Source: Estrella lausannensis
GTDB taxonomy: Bacteria > Chlamydiota > Chlamydiia > Chlamydiales > Criblamydiaceae
DNA length: 64,000 bases
Assembly (NCBI RefSeq): GCF_900000175.1
Contig: NZ_CWGJ01000012.1
Location: forward strand, 62,001-126,000
Reading direction: 5' to 3'
Every line of letters begins with the position of its first letter. Within the stretch, counting starts at the first letter, position 1. Made by a program: the position numbers and the translations under genes. This document shows positions 35,674-44,230 of this stretch, piece after piece. The notes beneath the pieces were generated by a model. The model was not told the origin of the DNA. It was given only the letters and a program-made list of their open reading frames with translations, and did not search any database.

Positions 35674-36189
35674 TTATTCTTTCTCCCTCTCCTGCTCTCC
35701 CTTAATACGCTCCTTCAACATTAAAGCCTTCTCCCTAAGAGTCCTCCACTCTTCATTACCCATAACGCGCATCAGCGCGAGATCAAGGGAGCTAAGCGCA
35801 TTCTCATGATCGCCAAGAGAGCGATAGCATAAAGCGGTATGATAATGAGGCAGAGGCGACAGACTATCGGCCATCATCGCCATCGCAAAGGCGAGAAGCG
35901 CTCCATTGAACTCCTCAAGCCGCTGTTCTGCCATCCCCAGTCCCACCCAGAAATTGGCAACAAAAGGATTCAGTGTCGTCAAAAAGGTGAAAGCTTCTCG
36001 CGCCTCCTGGAATCTGTTCTCGCCGTAGAGGGATGAGGCCTTCTGATAAAACAACTCGAGCCTGCCATCATCGAATCCCAAGATCTCCTGGAGCGATTTT
36101 CCCTCCAGAATGTGCTGTCTAAACACATCGGGATCCTTAAGACGCTCCTTTATCTCCTTAGGTATCTCAAACTCTTCCAAGTTCTCCAT
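35674..36189 (-). CDS. Type III secretion class-II chaperone, SycD/LcrH-like TPR protein
   Basis: The 171-residue acidic protein has an N-terminal dimerisation-like helix and three TPR-like units: ILGFDDGRLELFYQKASSLYGENRFQEA, then FTFLTTLNPFVANFWVGLGMAEQRLEEFNGALLAF and HYHTALCYRSLGDHENALSSL. The pattern 'LYxxxRFxEAxxxFxxLxxLxPxxxxFWxGLG' is that of SycD/LcrH/IpgC, which keep translocators or effectors secretion-competent in the cytosol. It is followed upstream on the same strand by two small genes (83 and 104 residues), but no translocator gene is here. Confidence 0.75.
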   Translation of the reverse strand: MENLEEFEIPKEIKERLKDPDVFRQHILEGKSLQEILGFDDGRLELFYQKASSLYGENRFQEAREAFTFLTTLNPFVANFWVGLGMAEQRLEEFNGALLAFAMAMMADSLSPLPHYHTALCYRSLGDHENALSSLDLALMRVMGNEEWRTLREKALMLKERIKGEQEREKE

Positions 36190-36224
36190 AACCTTCCCTT
36201 TTGAAACAACGCTTCAGGCTCCTA

Positions 36225-36385
36225 GAGCCTGTCTTAAAGCTGAAATCGTATGATTTGTTTGCCGAATTTAGCTATAAGCTTCGAAAAAATTTTCAGTATA
36301 TTAATCCAATATGCTGAAAATTTTTTCGAAGCTTATAGCTAAATTCGGCAAACAAATCATACGATTTCAGCTTTAAGACAGGCTC
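36225..36385. repeat. Family B repeat: near-perfect 161-base palindrome
   Basis: Arms of ~78 bases, GAGCCTGTCTTAAAGCTGAA through ATCGTATGATTTG and AAGCTTCGAAAAAATTTTCAG, are inverted around a 5-base loop (AATCC) with one mismatch. A direct copy of the tip (TTTTAAGACAGGCTCT) follows at 36388-36403. Transcribed, it would form an extremely stable hairpin between the chaperone gene and the small gene behind it. Confidence 0.93.
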
Positions 36386-36412
36386 CGTTTTAAGACAGGC
36401 TCTTATAAGTTT

Positions 36413-36664
36413 CTAACTGTTTTTCATTTCAGCAGAGATAACCTCGTAACCTTTCTGAAACCTCTCACAGTAACCTTCCAAATCTCGGTATAACTTCAAA
36501 CGCAGTCTTTTTGAATAGCTTTCAAAGGGCTCGACTTCGTTAAAATACTGCTCCTCAAGTTGGTGTAACATAGCATTGATCAAAGCTTCCATAGAAGCCC
36601 TGACGTCGCCGCCCTTGTCACCTTCAACATCTTCCTGACTCCTGCCCACTGATTTTTTAGCCAT
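36413..36664 (-). CDS. Small hypothetical protein, 83 residues
   Basis: I do not recognise it. From ATG 36664 (preceded by GAGGAG) the protein begins MAKKSVGRSQEDVEG and is mostly helical (SMEALINAMLHQLEEQYFNEVEP, ESYSKRLRLKLYRDLEGY). Small, helical, soluble proteins next to SycD-type chaperones are often secretion components, but nothing specific is shown. The 22-base gap to the next upstream gene suggests cotranscription. Confidence 0.6.
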   Translation of the reverse strand: MAKKSVGRSQEDVEGDKGGDVRASMEALINAMLHQLEEQYFNEVEPFESYSKRLRLKLYRDLEGYCERFQKGYEVISAEMKNS

Positions 36665-36686
36665 AAACTCCTCTAAATAATGAAAA

Positions 36687-37001
36687 TCAATCACGCACGA
36701 GCATTCTACGGAGAACTTCCGCCGCTTCTGCACGCGTTGACGGGTCGTGCAGGAGCCACAAGAATTGAATTGTATAGAGATGCATTGGATCCAACCCCTG
36801 CTTCTCGGCCAGCTCCGCGATAAGCTTTTTGTTCTCGGCCTGAAACAGCTCGCGTTGACTGACCTTATTCTCTATCCCGGATTTCAGTGGTATGTCAACA
36901 AAAGTTTCCGCATCCGACAGAGAGTGATGCGCCGCCGGACTCTTTTTGGGCTCAGGCCCTTCCGCCCACGGGGGGTGGTGTGCATGCCTGTCAATACGCA
37001 T
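36687..37001 (-). CDS. Small hypothetical protein, 104 residues
   Basis: I do not recognise it. ATG 37001, preceded by AGGAGG nine bases upstream, gives MRIDRHAHHPPWAEGPEP, a His/Pro-rich disordered start, then helices (ELFQAENKKLIAELAEKQGLD, YTIQFLWLLHDPSTRAEAAEVLRRM). It is the first gene of the run leading to the SycD-like chaperone, and follows a family A repeat at 37030. A secretion-related role is possible from context only. Confidence 0.6.
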   Translation of the reverse strand: MRIDRHAHHPPWAEGPEPKKSPAAHHSLSDAETFVDIPLKSGIENKVSQRELFQAENKKLIAELAEKQGLDPMHLYTIQFLWLLHDPSTRAEAAEVLRRMLVRD

Positions 37002-37029
37002 AGGACAAACCTCCTGCAAACTGAACACT

Positions 37030-37192
37030 TATACCGAAAGTATCTCAAAACTTGGCATGTGGGCTTTGAGAAAGCCTCGGGATTGAAAGGATTTAAGTCA
37101 TCTCATATTTCTAATATTAGGTGGCTTACGATCATTCAATCGCGAGAGTTTTCTCTTTGCCAAAAACCAAATTTTGAGACACTTTCGGTATA
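37030..37192. repeat. Family A repeat, reference full-length copy (163 bases)
   Basis: The termini are TATACCGAAAGTATCTCAAAA and TTTTGAGACACTTTCGGTATA. Inside are TTGGCATGTGGGCTTTGAGAA, the centre CTCATATTTCTAATATTAGG and the right arm GAGAGTTTTCTCTTTGCC. It is non-coding and has no visible flanking target duplication beyond a TA. The remaining 480 bases to the next gene (37193-37672) are AT-rich with no gene or RNA I can support. Confidence 0.92.
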
Positions 37193-37672
37193 GACTTGTT
37201 GCCACACACAACACGGCTTCAGTCGATTATCGAGCGCCTTCAGGCCGAGTTTTTGCTGCGCATGCCAAAGTTAAACACCAGTCAGCCCTGAACTTAAGTC
37301 TCCGTAACCAACCTGACCGCCCAATCCAGACAAATTTCTTCGACACAGGTTACTTGTATTATACACATTGTTTTATTAAAAAAAACAATACGAACTAGCT
37401 GACCAAATAAATTTCTTTAATATATGTGATATTGCCTGAAATTAACAAACTCTTTACAATCACAGGGAATTAATGATTGGCCGATCGACAATTGATCAAT
37501 TCTCCTGTTCCGACTCTGCATCGCTCCTCTCCCTCTCAATAAGGCCAAGCATGCGCCGATACATCATTTACACACCTGTCACATCTAGAGAGAGCCATCC
37601 TGCACATCCTCAAGATTTGCCCCGGCTCTGATAAGCCTCTCTACGAAGCTTGACTAAAGAAGGAGAATACGG

Positions 37673-39004
37673 ATGAACGTTGCGCCTCCTAAACGCAATA
37701 AAATCGAGCTGTCCCACTACAATTTTAAAAAGGACATCGCTAACCGCGCTCTGCTCTCAAAACTTAACCAGCACGATATCGCAATTCTCGTCGAAATCGT
37801 TAACGGTTCTCTTAAAATCTCCCTTGATTCGCTGGCACAAGCCCTGGACTGTTCACAAGAGTCCATCGAAAATTTGGCGAAAATCATAGAGCCGACCGGG
37901 CTGCTGAAACTCGAGCAAGGAGCCTTATCAGTCGATAAAGATGTGCGAAAGTATTTTGAGTGCCTGCTGGCTCGTTTTGAAGAAGGATTCGATCCCGATT
38001 TAGACCACATACAGGGACTTATGCAGCAAGTGCCAATCCATGTACTGCCCGTCTGGTATACCCTTCCGAAAAATACCGATAAGATCTTCCCGGCCATTGT
38101 CGAAAAAGTCTTGCACAACCCGAAGTGCTACATCAAACACCTGCAGGAGCTTCCCTTTGAGTGCGAAGCGGCTGAACGCACAATCGACGATGTGCATGCC
38201 TCACAAGACCTCTCCTTGCCAAGCGCACTAATCAAGGAAAAATACAAACTGACCGACGACGCCTTCATGGAGTGTATGCTCTATCTGGAATATAGCCTGC
38301 TGTGCTACTGCGTCTATATTCCGAAAGATTCAGGTTTTGAAGAGCGAGTCGTCCCCTTGCATGAATGGGCGCAGCTCATCCGCTTCCAGCGTGAAAACGC
38401 CTGTAACCCGATTGAAAAACCATCCCTCATCGAGAGAACACACCCGTCCGATTTCGGCTATGTGGAGGAGCTCACCCAGGCACTTAAAGCACTCGGCAAA
38501 GAGGGCAAGGATCCTAAAGAGCCGCTCCAAAAAGAGATCGTTTCCAAGCTGCTCTCACTTTCTTTGATTGAAGAAAGTCACGGGACATACAAAGTCACAC
38601 AGGCCGGTCTTGAATTCACTGCCAAAACGCCTCAGGAAAAGGCGATGACCCTCTATCTCTCGGCCATGAATCGCCTGCGCCGAAGCCAAGGGATTTACTC
38701 AGATAAAGACATCCGTGAAATTGAGCGCTGCTTAAAGCGCATCGTCAAGACAGGCTGGGTACTGCTGGATGACTTCCTTAAAGGAGCGTGCGCCTCGGTA
38801 GGAAATATGCCCCCCGTAACCCTCGTAAAAAAGGGCAAACGCTGGAGCTTTGCACTTCCGCAATACAATGAAGAGGAAAGACGGTTCGTGACCGACTGCC
38901 TAATGGGCTTTTTCTACGAATCGGCCCTGACAGCGACAGGGAGCATCCAAGGCAAACCCTGTTTTACCCTGACTCCCTTTGGATGTTCTATCATCGGCGA
39001 ATAA
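37673..39004 (+). CDS. Conserved-looking hypothetical protein, 443 residues, winged-helix-like segments
   Basis: I do not recognise the family. No signal peptide or membrane helices are visible. Segments such as LKISLDSLAQALDCSQESIENLAKIIEPTGLLKLE (~45-80) and KEIVSKLLSLSLIEESHGTYKVTQAGLEF read like helix-turn-helix plus wing modules with a terminal beta hairpin, suggesting a DNA-binding or adaptor scaffold. It begins MNVAPPKRNKIE after AAGGAGAAT. It stands alone and is convergent with recF, 8 bases away. Confidence 0.7.
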   Translation: MNVAPPKRNKIELSHYNFKKDIANRALLSKLNQHDIAILVEIVNGSLKISLDSLAQALDCSQESIENLAKIIEPTGLLKLEQGALSVDKDVRKYFECLLARFEEGFDPDLDHIQGLMQQVPIHVLPVWYTLPKNTDKIFPAIVEKVLHNPKCYIKHLQELPFECEAAERTIDDVHASQDLSLPSALIKEKYKLTDDAFMECMLYLEYSLLCYCVYIPKDSGFEERVVPLHEWAQLIRFQRENACNPIEKPSLIERTHPSDFGYVEELTQALKALGKEGKDPKEPLQKEIVSKLLSLSLIEESHGTYKVTQAGLEFTAKTPQEKAMTLYLSAMNRLRRSQGIYSDKDIREIERCLKRIVKTGWVLLDDFLKGACASVGNMPPVTLVKKGKRWSFALPQYNEEERRFVTDCLMGFFYESALTATGSIQGKPCFTLTPFGCSIIGE

Positions 39005-39012
39005 AGCTCTTT

Positions 39013-40059
39013 TTATCGCGTTAGATCAAGCTGCGACCAAGAGCCTTCCAGCTTGTCCGCCGAAGTGATAAGCACCTGCCCCCGGCTCTTAAGCGCATAA
39101 AAAAATCGCTCGCGGCGCAGGGCATCAAAACCAAGCGCTGCATCATCAACAAGCAGCAGCGGCAAAGTCGACGAAACGCACGCGAGGTGGGACCACGCAG
39201 CGAGTTTAATCGCCGCAGCCACGCTGCGTTTTTGCCCCTCCGAAGCGTATAGCCGACACTCTTTGCCGGAAAGGTGAATCAAAAGGTCATCTTTGTGTGG
39301 CCCCGCCAGCGTAAACCCAAGATAGGACTCTTTCATACGGTTAGCCCTCATTAAATGCATGAATGAGGCACAAGAGACTTCTTCTTTCCCAAAAGAGGAC
39401 AGATAGCTCAGGCGCACGTGTTCGCTCTCCTGAGAGAAAAGGGCGAACTCCCGCGCAGCGATCTGATCCATAGCCTGCACTGCATCCACCCTGGCTTTTG
39501 TGATATAAACAGCGCTTTTCGCCATTTCCTCCTCAAACAGGTCAATCGCTTTGAATTCGCGCGCTTTGAGCAGGCAGTTGCGGCTTTTCACCGTTTGGGC
39601 GTATCGTGATAAATGATGGATGTAAAGAGGATCCACCTGTGCGATGATGGAATCGATAAGAGAGCGACGGAGCTGCGGTTGTCCTGTAATGAGATGAACG
39701 TCGGTAGGAAGAAGGGAAGCGCCCGTCAAAAGGCCAATGAGGCTTGTCAGCGACCGGTATTCTGTCGCGTTAAACCGAATCTTTTTCCTCTCCTGGCCAA
39801 AATAGAGGCCAAGAGTGTGCTCCACCCCCTCCTTGACTAAATCGAGTTCAACAGCGGCATCCTCTTCCCCATCCATAATCATCTCTTTCATGTGCATCGC
39901 ACGAAAAGAGCGCCCGAATATCAGTAGGTGGACAGCTTCGAGGAGCGTTGTCTTCCCGGCCGCATTCGGACCGGAAATCAAAGTGCATTCAGGGGAAAAC
40001 TCCAAAGCCGCTCCCTTAAAGCGCCTGAAATTTTTTAAATACATTCGTTTGATCTGCAC
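39013..40059 (-). CDS. recF: DNA replication and repair protein RecF
   Basis: The 348-residue SMC-like ATPase has MQIKRMYLKNFRRFKGAAL, Walker A GPNAAGKTTLLEA (~30-42), the RecF block LLPTDVHLITGQPQLRRSLID, the signature region ASEGQKRSVAAAIKLA and Walker B PLLLVDDAALGFD. It loads RecA at gapped DNA with RecOR. The fusion of conserved elements is complete. It is separated from fabI by a divergent 299-base region containing a family A repeat. Confidence 0.93.
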   Translation of the reverse strand: MQIKRMYLKNFRRFKGAALEFSPECTLISGPNAAGKTTLLEAVHLLIFGRSFRAMHMKEMIMDGEEDAAVELDLVKEGVEHTLGLYFGQERKKIRFNATEYRSLTSLIGLLTGASLLPTDVHLITGQPQLRRSLIDSIIAQVDPLYIHHLSRYAQTVKSRNCLLKAREFKAIDLFEEEMAKSAVYITKARVDAVQAMDQIAAREFALFSQESEHVRLSYLSSFGKEEVSCASFMHLMRANRMKESYLGFTLAGPHKDDLLIHLSGKECRLYASEGQKRSVAAAIKLAAWSHLACVSSTLPLLLVDDAALGFDALRRERFFYALKSRGQVLITSADKLEGSWSQLDLTR

Positions 40060-40247
40060 TCTGGAGCACCTTCTGTTGCGCGAAGAGATTATCGCTGATC
40101 CACACCCTCAATTCCAAGAGAAATTGTGGGCAACTTCTCCAAAGCGGTAAGTCGAAAAAAAACTATGGAAAAGAAGGTTCTTCTTTTCCTTTAACCGCCG
40201 GAACGAATAAAATCATTACCTTGACCACTTCATTCCTTAACTGATGT

Positions 40248-40318
40248 TATACCGAAAGGGTCTCAAAATTTGGCTTTTGGCAAAGAGAACGCTCCGATTT
40301 TGAGATCCTTCCGGTATA
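40248..40318. repeat. Family A repeat, short form (71 bases)
   Basis: TATACCGAAAGGGTCTCAAAA and TTTTGAGATCCTTCCGGTATA flank a short middle (TTTGGCAAAGAGAACGC). Terminal changes in the two arms are compensatory (AAGGGTCTC with GAGATCCTT), consistent with selection or conversion preserving the pairing. Confidence 0.85.
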
Positions 40319-40358
40319 ATTAAACGAAGGCTAACATGCGCCTTCAGGAGTCCATTCT

Positions 40359-41273
40359 ATGCTAGGTATTGATCTTAAAGGAAAGAAAGCGTTCATCGCC
40401 GGAGTCGCCGATGATCAGGGATTCGGCTGGGCTATCGCGAAAGCATTGGCAGAGGCGGGAGCGGAGATTATCATCGGCACCTGGACGCCGCTGGTAAACA
40501 TCTTCGAAACCTCGTGGGAACGAGGCAAATTCGATGAGTCGCGCAAATTAAGCGACGGTTCACTGATGCAGATAGCCAAGATCTATCCCTTGGACGCTGC
40601 GTTTGACTCCATGGAAGATGTCCCCGAAGAGACTAGGCAAAACAAACGCTATTTAGCCTATAGTCGCTATGCCGTCAAAGAGGTTGCAGCCGACGTCGCT
40701 CAAGACTTTGGTTCAATCGACATCCTGATCCACTCGCTGGCCAACGCACCCGAAGTCTCTAAACCCTTACTTGAAACCTCCAGACAAGGCTACCTGGCAG
40801 CGCTATCCGCCTCTTCCTATTCTTGGATCAGCCTGTTAAAACACTTTGGGCCTATCATGCCGCCGGGAAGCTCCACGCTGTCTCTAACCTACCTGGCAGC
40901 GCAGCGTGCCATCCCCGGTTACGGAGGTGGAATGAGCTCTGCAAAAGCGGCCCTTGAGAGCGACACAAAAACTTTGGCCTGGGAGGCAGGAAGAAAGTGG
41001 GGCGTCCGCGTCAACACTCTCTCTTGCGGCCCCCTAAGAAGCCGTGCCGCCAAGGCAATCGGCTTTATCGATACCATGATTGAATATGCGGAAGCTAACT
41101 CGCCGCTACCTTCCGAACTAAAAGCTGAGCATGTAGGCAAGGCTGCTCTTTTCCTCTCTTCGCCCTTTGCGGATGCTATCACCGGCACAACGATATACAT
41201 CGATAACGGACTTAGCATCATGGGAGTTGGAATGAAAGGGATGCAGGAGTGCCAGAAGGAAGCCAAAGCCTGA
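40359..41273 (+). CDS. fabI: Enoyl-[acyl-carrier-protein] reductase (NADH)
   Basis: FabI reduces trans-2-enoyl-ACP in type II fatty-acid synthesis. The 304-residue protein is of the plant/chlamydial length, with [21 protein letters not shown] (cofactor), [40 protein letters not shown] (catalytic Tyr and Lys) and [10 protein letters not shown]. The insert between ~40 and 90 is typical of that clade. It follows a divergent family A copy and ends in a bidirectional stem-loop. Confidence 0.95.
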   Translation: MLGIDLKGKKAFIAGVADDQGFGWAIAKALAEAGAEIIIGTWTPLVNIFETSWERGKFDESRKLSDGSLMQIAKIYPLDAAFDSMEDVPEETRQNKRYLAYSRYAVKEVAADVAQDFGSIDILIHSLANAPEVSKPLLETSRQGYLAALSASSYSWISLLKHFGPIMPPGSSTLSLTYLAAQRAIPGYGGGMSSAKAALESDTKTLAWEAGRKWGVRVNTLSCGPLRSRAAKAIGFIDTMIEYAEANSPLPSELKAEHVGKAALFLSSPFADAITGTTIYIDNGLSIMGVGMKGMQECQKEAKA

Positions 41274-41303
41274 CTCTCGTTCTAGCCGACCGAGCTACAT
41301 AGT

Positions 41304-41339
41304 GAGAGCGCCCCAAAATCCCAATTTTGAGGCGTTCTC
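41304..41339. terminator. Bidirectional stem-loop between fabI and the convergent operon
   Basis: Arms GAGAGCGCC and GGCGTTCTC plus inner CAAAAT / ATTTTG close over CCCA. It lies 30 bases beyond the fabI stop and directly after the stop of the opposing gene at 41341. Confidence 0.7.
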
Positions 41340-41340
41340 T

Positions 41341-42168
41341 TCATTTCCGGTCTAAACAGCATTTCATCTCGGCAAAATACCAATCCAGCGCATATTCCGC
41401 CCTGCCTTCAAAAACTCTCCTGATGAGTTCTTGTTCGACCATGTCGGGAGAGCAAAAAGTGATGGTGGAGTACTTTTCATCCTCGTAGAGCGAAAAATAC
41501 TGCCTACCTACTCTCACACACTTGGGCAGAGGAAGCGTAACCTCCGCCGTAATCGAAAGATCTGCCAAAGCTGCCACCTGAACAACAAAAGAGGCGCATT
41601 GCCTCCCCGTAAGACTGTACGATTTATAAGGATAACAAGAAGGATGGATGTAGGCCAATATGGCTTCAAACTGCTCTCTAGTCAGATCGATTTTGGCGGC
41701 GAAAGTAGGGCGGTGCGTTCCGGAACCCGATTCGAAATATCCGTCTTCCAAGGACTCAAAGAGATAACGGACCGGATTTTTCTCTCCCCTCTGAATCAGC
41801 AGGTCCACCCCCTCCATGTAAGTCAAGCTGCGCACCCCTCTCTCGCCACTGTGCCCGCCCTCTATTTCCACAACTTTACCGTCTTTCACGCCGCGGAGAT
41901 AAATCCAGGCGTGGCCCACTGTTCCATCTTTACGCCCCCCCTGAGGATGCTTGCGCCAACTGCGTAAAAAAAGATCTCCGTCAGAATAATCAAAGTGGGG
42001 AGCATCAACTAACATCACCAAAAAACAGGGGCTTGGTTTCATCGGGGACATCTTTTTTGCGGCATAACGCGGGCAGATATACTGTGTCGGGCAAGCAGGC
42101 TCCAGGGCAACAAGCGGAAAAAAAAGAAGAAAGAAAAACGGAATCCAAGCTCTTTGCCGCCCCATCAC
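41341..42168 (-). CDS. Exported protein, candidate permuted papain-like hydrolase
   Basis: The 275-residue protein has a signal peptide (~1-24, WIPFFFLLFFPLVALE). A His precedes a Cys in GTVGHAWIYLRG (~84-95) and SLTGRQCASFVVQVA (~190-204), the order seen in circularly permuted NlpC/P60 (YiiX/DUF4105-type) enzymes, with EIEGGHSGERG as another polar patch. I infer a periplasmic or secreted cysteine hydrolase; the family is not certain. It is the last gene of a tight four-gene operon (HAD, SDR, 442-residue protein, this gene). Confidence 0.6.
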   Translation of the reverse strand: MMGRQRAWIPFFFLLFFPLVALEPACPTQYICPRYAAKKMSPMKPSPCFLVMLVDAPHFDYSDGDLFLRSWRKHPQGGRKDGTVGHAWIYLRGVKDGKVVEIEGGHSGERGVRSLTYMEGVDLLIQRGEKNPVRYLFESLEDGYFESGSGTHRPTFAAKIDLTREQFEAILAYIHPSCYPYKSYSLTGRQCASFVVQVAALADLSITAEVTLPLPKCVRVGRQYFSLYEDEKYSTITFCSPDMVEQELIRRVFEGRAEYALDWYFAEMKCCLDRK

Positions 42169-42181
42169 TTACACTCTTTTG

Positions 42182-43510
42182 TCACTTAACCGAAATCGTC
42201 ATCAGAAAATCGGACTTTGCTTCGAGCTTGACTGGTCTTAAATAAGCAACCCAATCGACGCCATCACCGCACTCGACAGCAGGCCGAGCCCCGGCAGTCA
42301 TGTGGCCGCAAACGGTGGAGGTTCCGGAAATTTGGCTGAACACGACTTGTATCTCGCCAAATCCCCCTTTGAAAGACAAGATATCACCTAAGTTAAAGAC
42401 GGTAGACCGGCAATCGTTAACCGTATACTCGATTCCTGACCTGGGGCCAACATAGAAGCCGATCAAGTCGGTGGGATCCGCGACACCCACCTGCTCACCC
42501 GTGTAACTAAATCGCACCTGAACTGCTAAACCGTCTTTAGAAACTGCCACTTCTCCCTCCACCTTCCCCTGAACGGAAAAAGAAACCATGGGCCCGTTTC
42601 CGGAGATAAAGCCGCGGACCAGATGAAATGCGCGCCAATAAGGCTTAAGTCGCAGGTCTCCTCGGCGATAGGTGAAAAGGGAGTGTGTAGGATTTATCCA
42701 ATTGTCCGCTATGGAAGGTACCGATGCAGGCATGGAGCTTGAGGAGGGAAACGCAAACGGCTTATCCGGATATAGAGCCGATTCGAGAGGAGGAGCTTTC
42801 CGTTTTAACTTCTCCCCTAAAGTTCCGGTCAGACAACTCATCCAAAAATCGGCTCGTTGAACCGACGGCAAAGCTCCCTCGTGAAAGCTACAGAGCGGAG
42901 GGCCCAAAAATGTTCCTTGCTCATCGCTCCAAACAAGACGAAGGGACTGGAGAAGATCCTGTCCAACGTGGCGCCGCCCCACTGCTTCCAACGTGAAGAG
43001 GAGGGTAAAGAGATCCGGTGACAGCTGCGGATGAAAAAAATCATCGATCGATAGTGAAGTTTGCTGCAAAGCACCCTCATCTCCGAGCAACTCTGCAGCT
43101 ATCGATAAAGTTAATTCTATTCGGATCCTTAGAAAACGGCTCAAAGACGCCCCCTCCTTGCGCATGCTCTCCTGCAAGTTAGCGCCAAGAAAGAGAAGGT
43201 AGGCTCTGAGCTTCTCTTGTACTGCTGTGCGAATGCCCAAAGATTGCGCTTGCAAAAGGGCTGCAACCGGAGGAGCTGCTCTCAGGGCAAAGTAGGGATC
43301 CTCATCGACAGGAAGAGGGTCTTCACTCATCACCTTGTCGAGGCGGGTTAAGGCACATTCGCGATATTGCCCTCCCTCTTTCAGGAAAAGCAAGATCGCG
43401 AGCAACTCCTCTGGAACGGACGCAAAAGAACCTGACCCGTTAAATCTTTGCCACTCACTCTTGGCTGCCTTTTGCCGAAAGTGCACCGCCGGATTAGACC
43501 GCTGATCCAT
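42182..43510 (-). CDS. Hypothetical protein, 442 residues
   Basis: I do not recognise the family. The N-terminal half is helical (LLAILLFLKEGGQYRECALTR, LRAYLLFLGANLQESMR) and the C-terminal ~170 residues are beta-rich (GNGPMVSFSVQGKVEGEVAV, IGFYVGPRSGIEYTVND), suggesting a heparinase-like or jelly-roll tail. ATG 43510 overlaps the preceding stop as TGATG, so it is coupled to the SDR gene; a TTG one codon earlier is less likely. No export signal is seen. Confidence 0.7.
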   Translation of the reverse strand: MDQRSNPAVHFRQKAAKSEWQRFNGSGSFASVPEELLAILLFLKEGGQYRECALTRLDKVMSEDPLPVDEDPYFALRAAPPVAALLQAQSLGIRTAVQEKLRAYLLFLGANLQESMRKEGASLSRFLRIRIELTLSIAAELLGDEGALQQTSLSIDDFFHPQLSPDLFTLLFTLEAVGRRHVGQDLLQSLRLVWSDEQGTFLGPPLCSFHEGALPSVQRADFWMSCLTGTLGEKLKRKAPPLESALYPDKPFAFPSSSSMPASVPSIADNWINPTHSLFTYRRGDLRLKPYWRAFHLVRGFISGNGPMVSFSVQGKVEGEVAVSKDGLAVQVRFSYTGEQVGVADPTDLIGFYVGPRSGIEYTVNDCRSTVFNLGDILSFKGGFGEIQVVFSQISGTSTVCGHMTAGARPAVECGDGVDWVAYLRPVKLEAKSDFLMTISVK

Positions 43511-44223
43511 CAAAGCCCCACCCCTCCCGCAACTTCTATATTCTGACCCGTAATGTAGGCGCTCGCCGGTTCCAGTAAAAAGCGCACGACCCGCGCCACC
43601 TCCTCAGGCGTGGCTGCACGCTTCATAGGCAACACGCTTAAGTCGTCCGGAAGATCGACCGCATTATCGATGTATCCGGGAGAGACCATGTTGACTCGCA
43701 CCAGGTCTTTGGCCACCTCTTTGGCGAGGGACTTGGTGTATGCCAAAAGGGCGATCTTGCTCATAGTGTATGCTGCGGCGTTGACGTCAACTTTCAGCTT
43801 GCTGATGCCGGCAACCCCGATATTGACGACGGCGCCCCTCTCCTGTTTCAGGGAAGACAGCAGGGCGTTAGTCAAAGCCACCGGCGCGAAAAAATTGGTT
43901 TCGAAGAGCTCATGCCACTTTATGGGAGCTGTTTCCGAAGGAGGTTCAATTAAGTAATTCCCCACATTGTTGACGACAAACCGTGTTGCCAAGAACTGAC
44001 GTTGATACTCTCTCAAAAACTCCTGAAGGCTCTCTGCGGTGGAAAAATCACCGCGGATCGTCTCTGCTTTCACCCCAAAAGCCCTGAGAGTGACAGCAAG
44101 CGCTTCTGCCTCATCTTGGCTTTGCCTGTAGTGAATGACAAGATTGTGTCCCGCCCGCGCCAATTCCAGGCAGATGGAAGCTCCCAGGCGCTTTGCCGCT
44201 CCTGTTACCAAAGTCCAAGCCAT
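43510..44223 (-). CDS. Short-chain dehydrogenase/reductase (pteridine reductase/FabG-like)
   Basis: The 237-residue classical SDR shows TLVTGAAKRLGASI (cofactor; the AKRLG form is common in FolM/pteridine reductases), VVNNVGNYL, and the catalytic YTMSK (Tyr-x3-Lys) with upstream NIGVAG (Ser replaced by Gly or supplied nearby), then VNMVSPGYIDN. Its role could be dihydromonapterin/pteridine reduction or ketoacyl reduction; context with a HAD phosphatase and two unknown proteins does not decide. It begins 7 bases after the HAD stop. Confidence 0.75.
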   Translation of the reverse strand: MAWTLVTGAAKRLGASICLELARAGHNLVIHYRQSQDEAEALAVTLRAFGVKAETIRGDFSTAESLQEFLREYQRQFLATRFVVNNVGNYLIEPPSETAPIKWHELFETNFFAPVALTNALLSSLKQERGAVVNIGVAGISKLKVDVNAAAYTMSKIALLAYTKSLAKEVAKDLVRVNMVSPGYIDNAVDLPDDLSVLPMKRAATPEEVARVVRFLLEPASAYITGQNIEVAGGVGL

Positions 44224-44230
44224 CGTTATT

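Noticed and set aside
37174-37398. A 74-codon plus-strand frame after the reference family A repeat
   Set aside because: It starts in the repeat terminus, is low in codon regularity and has no ribosome site.
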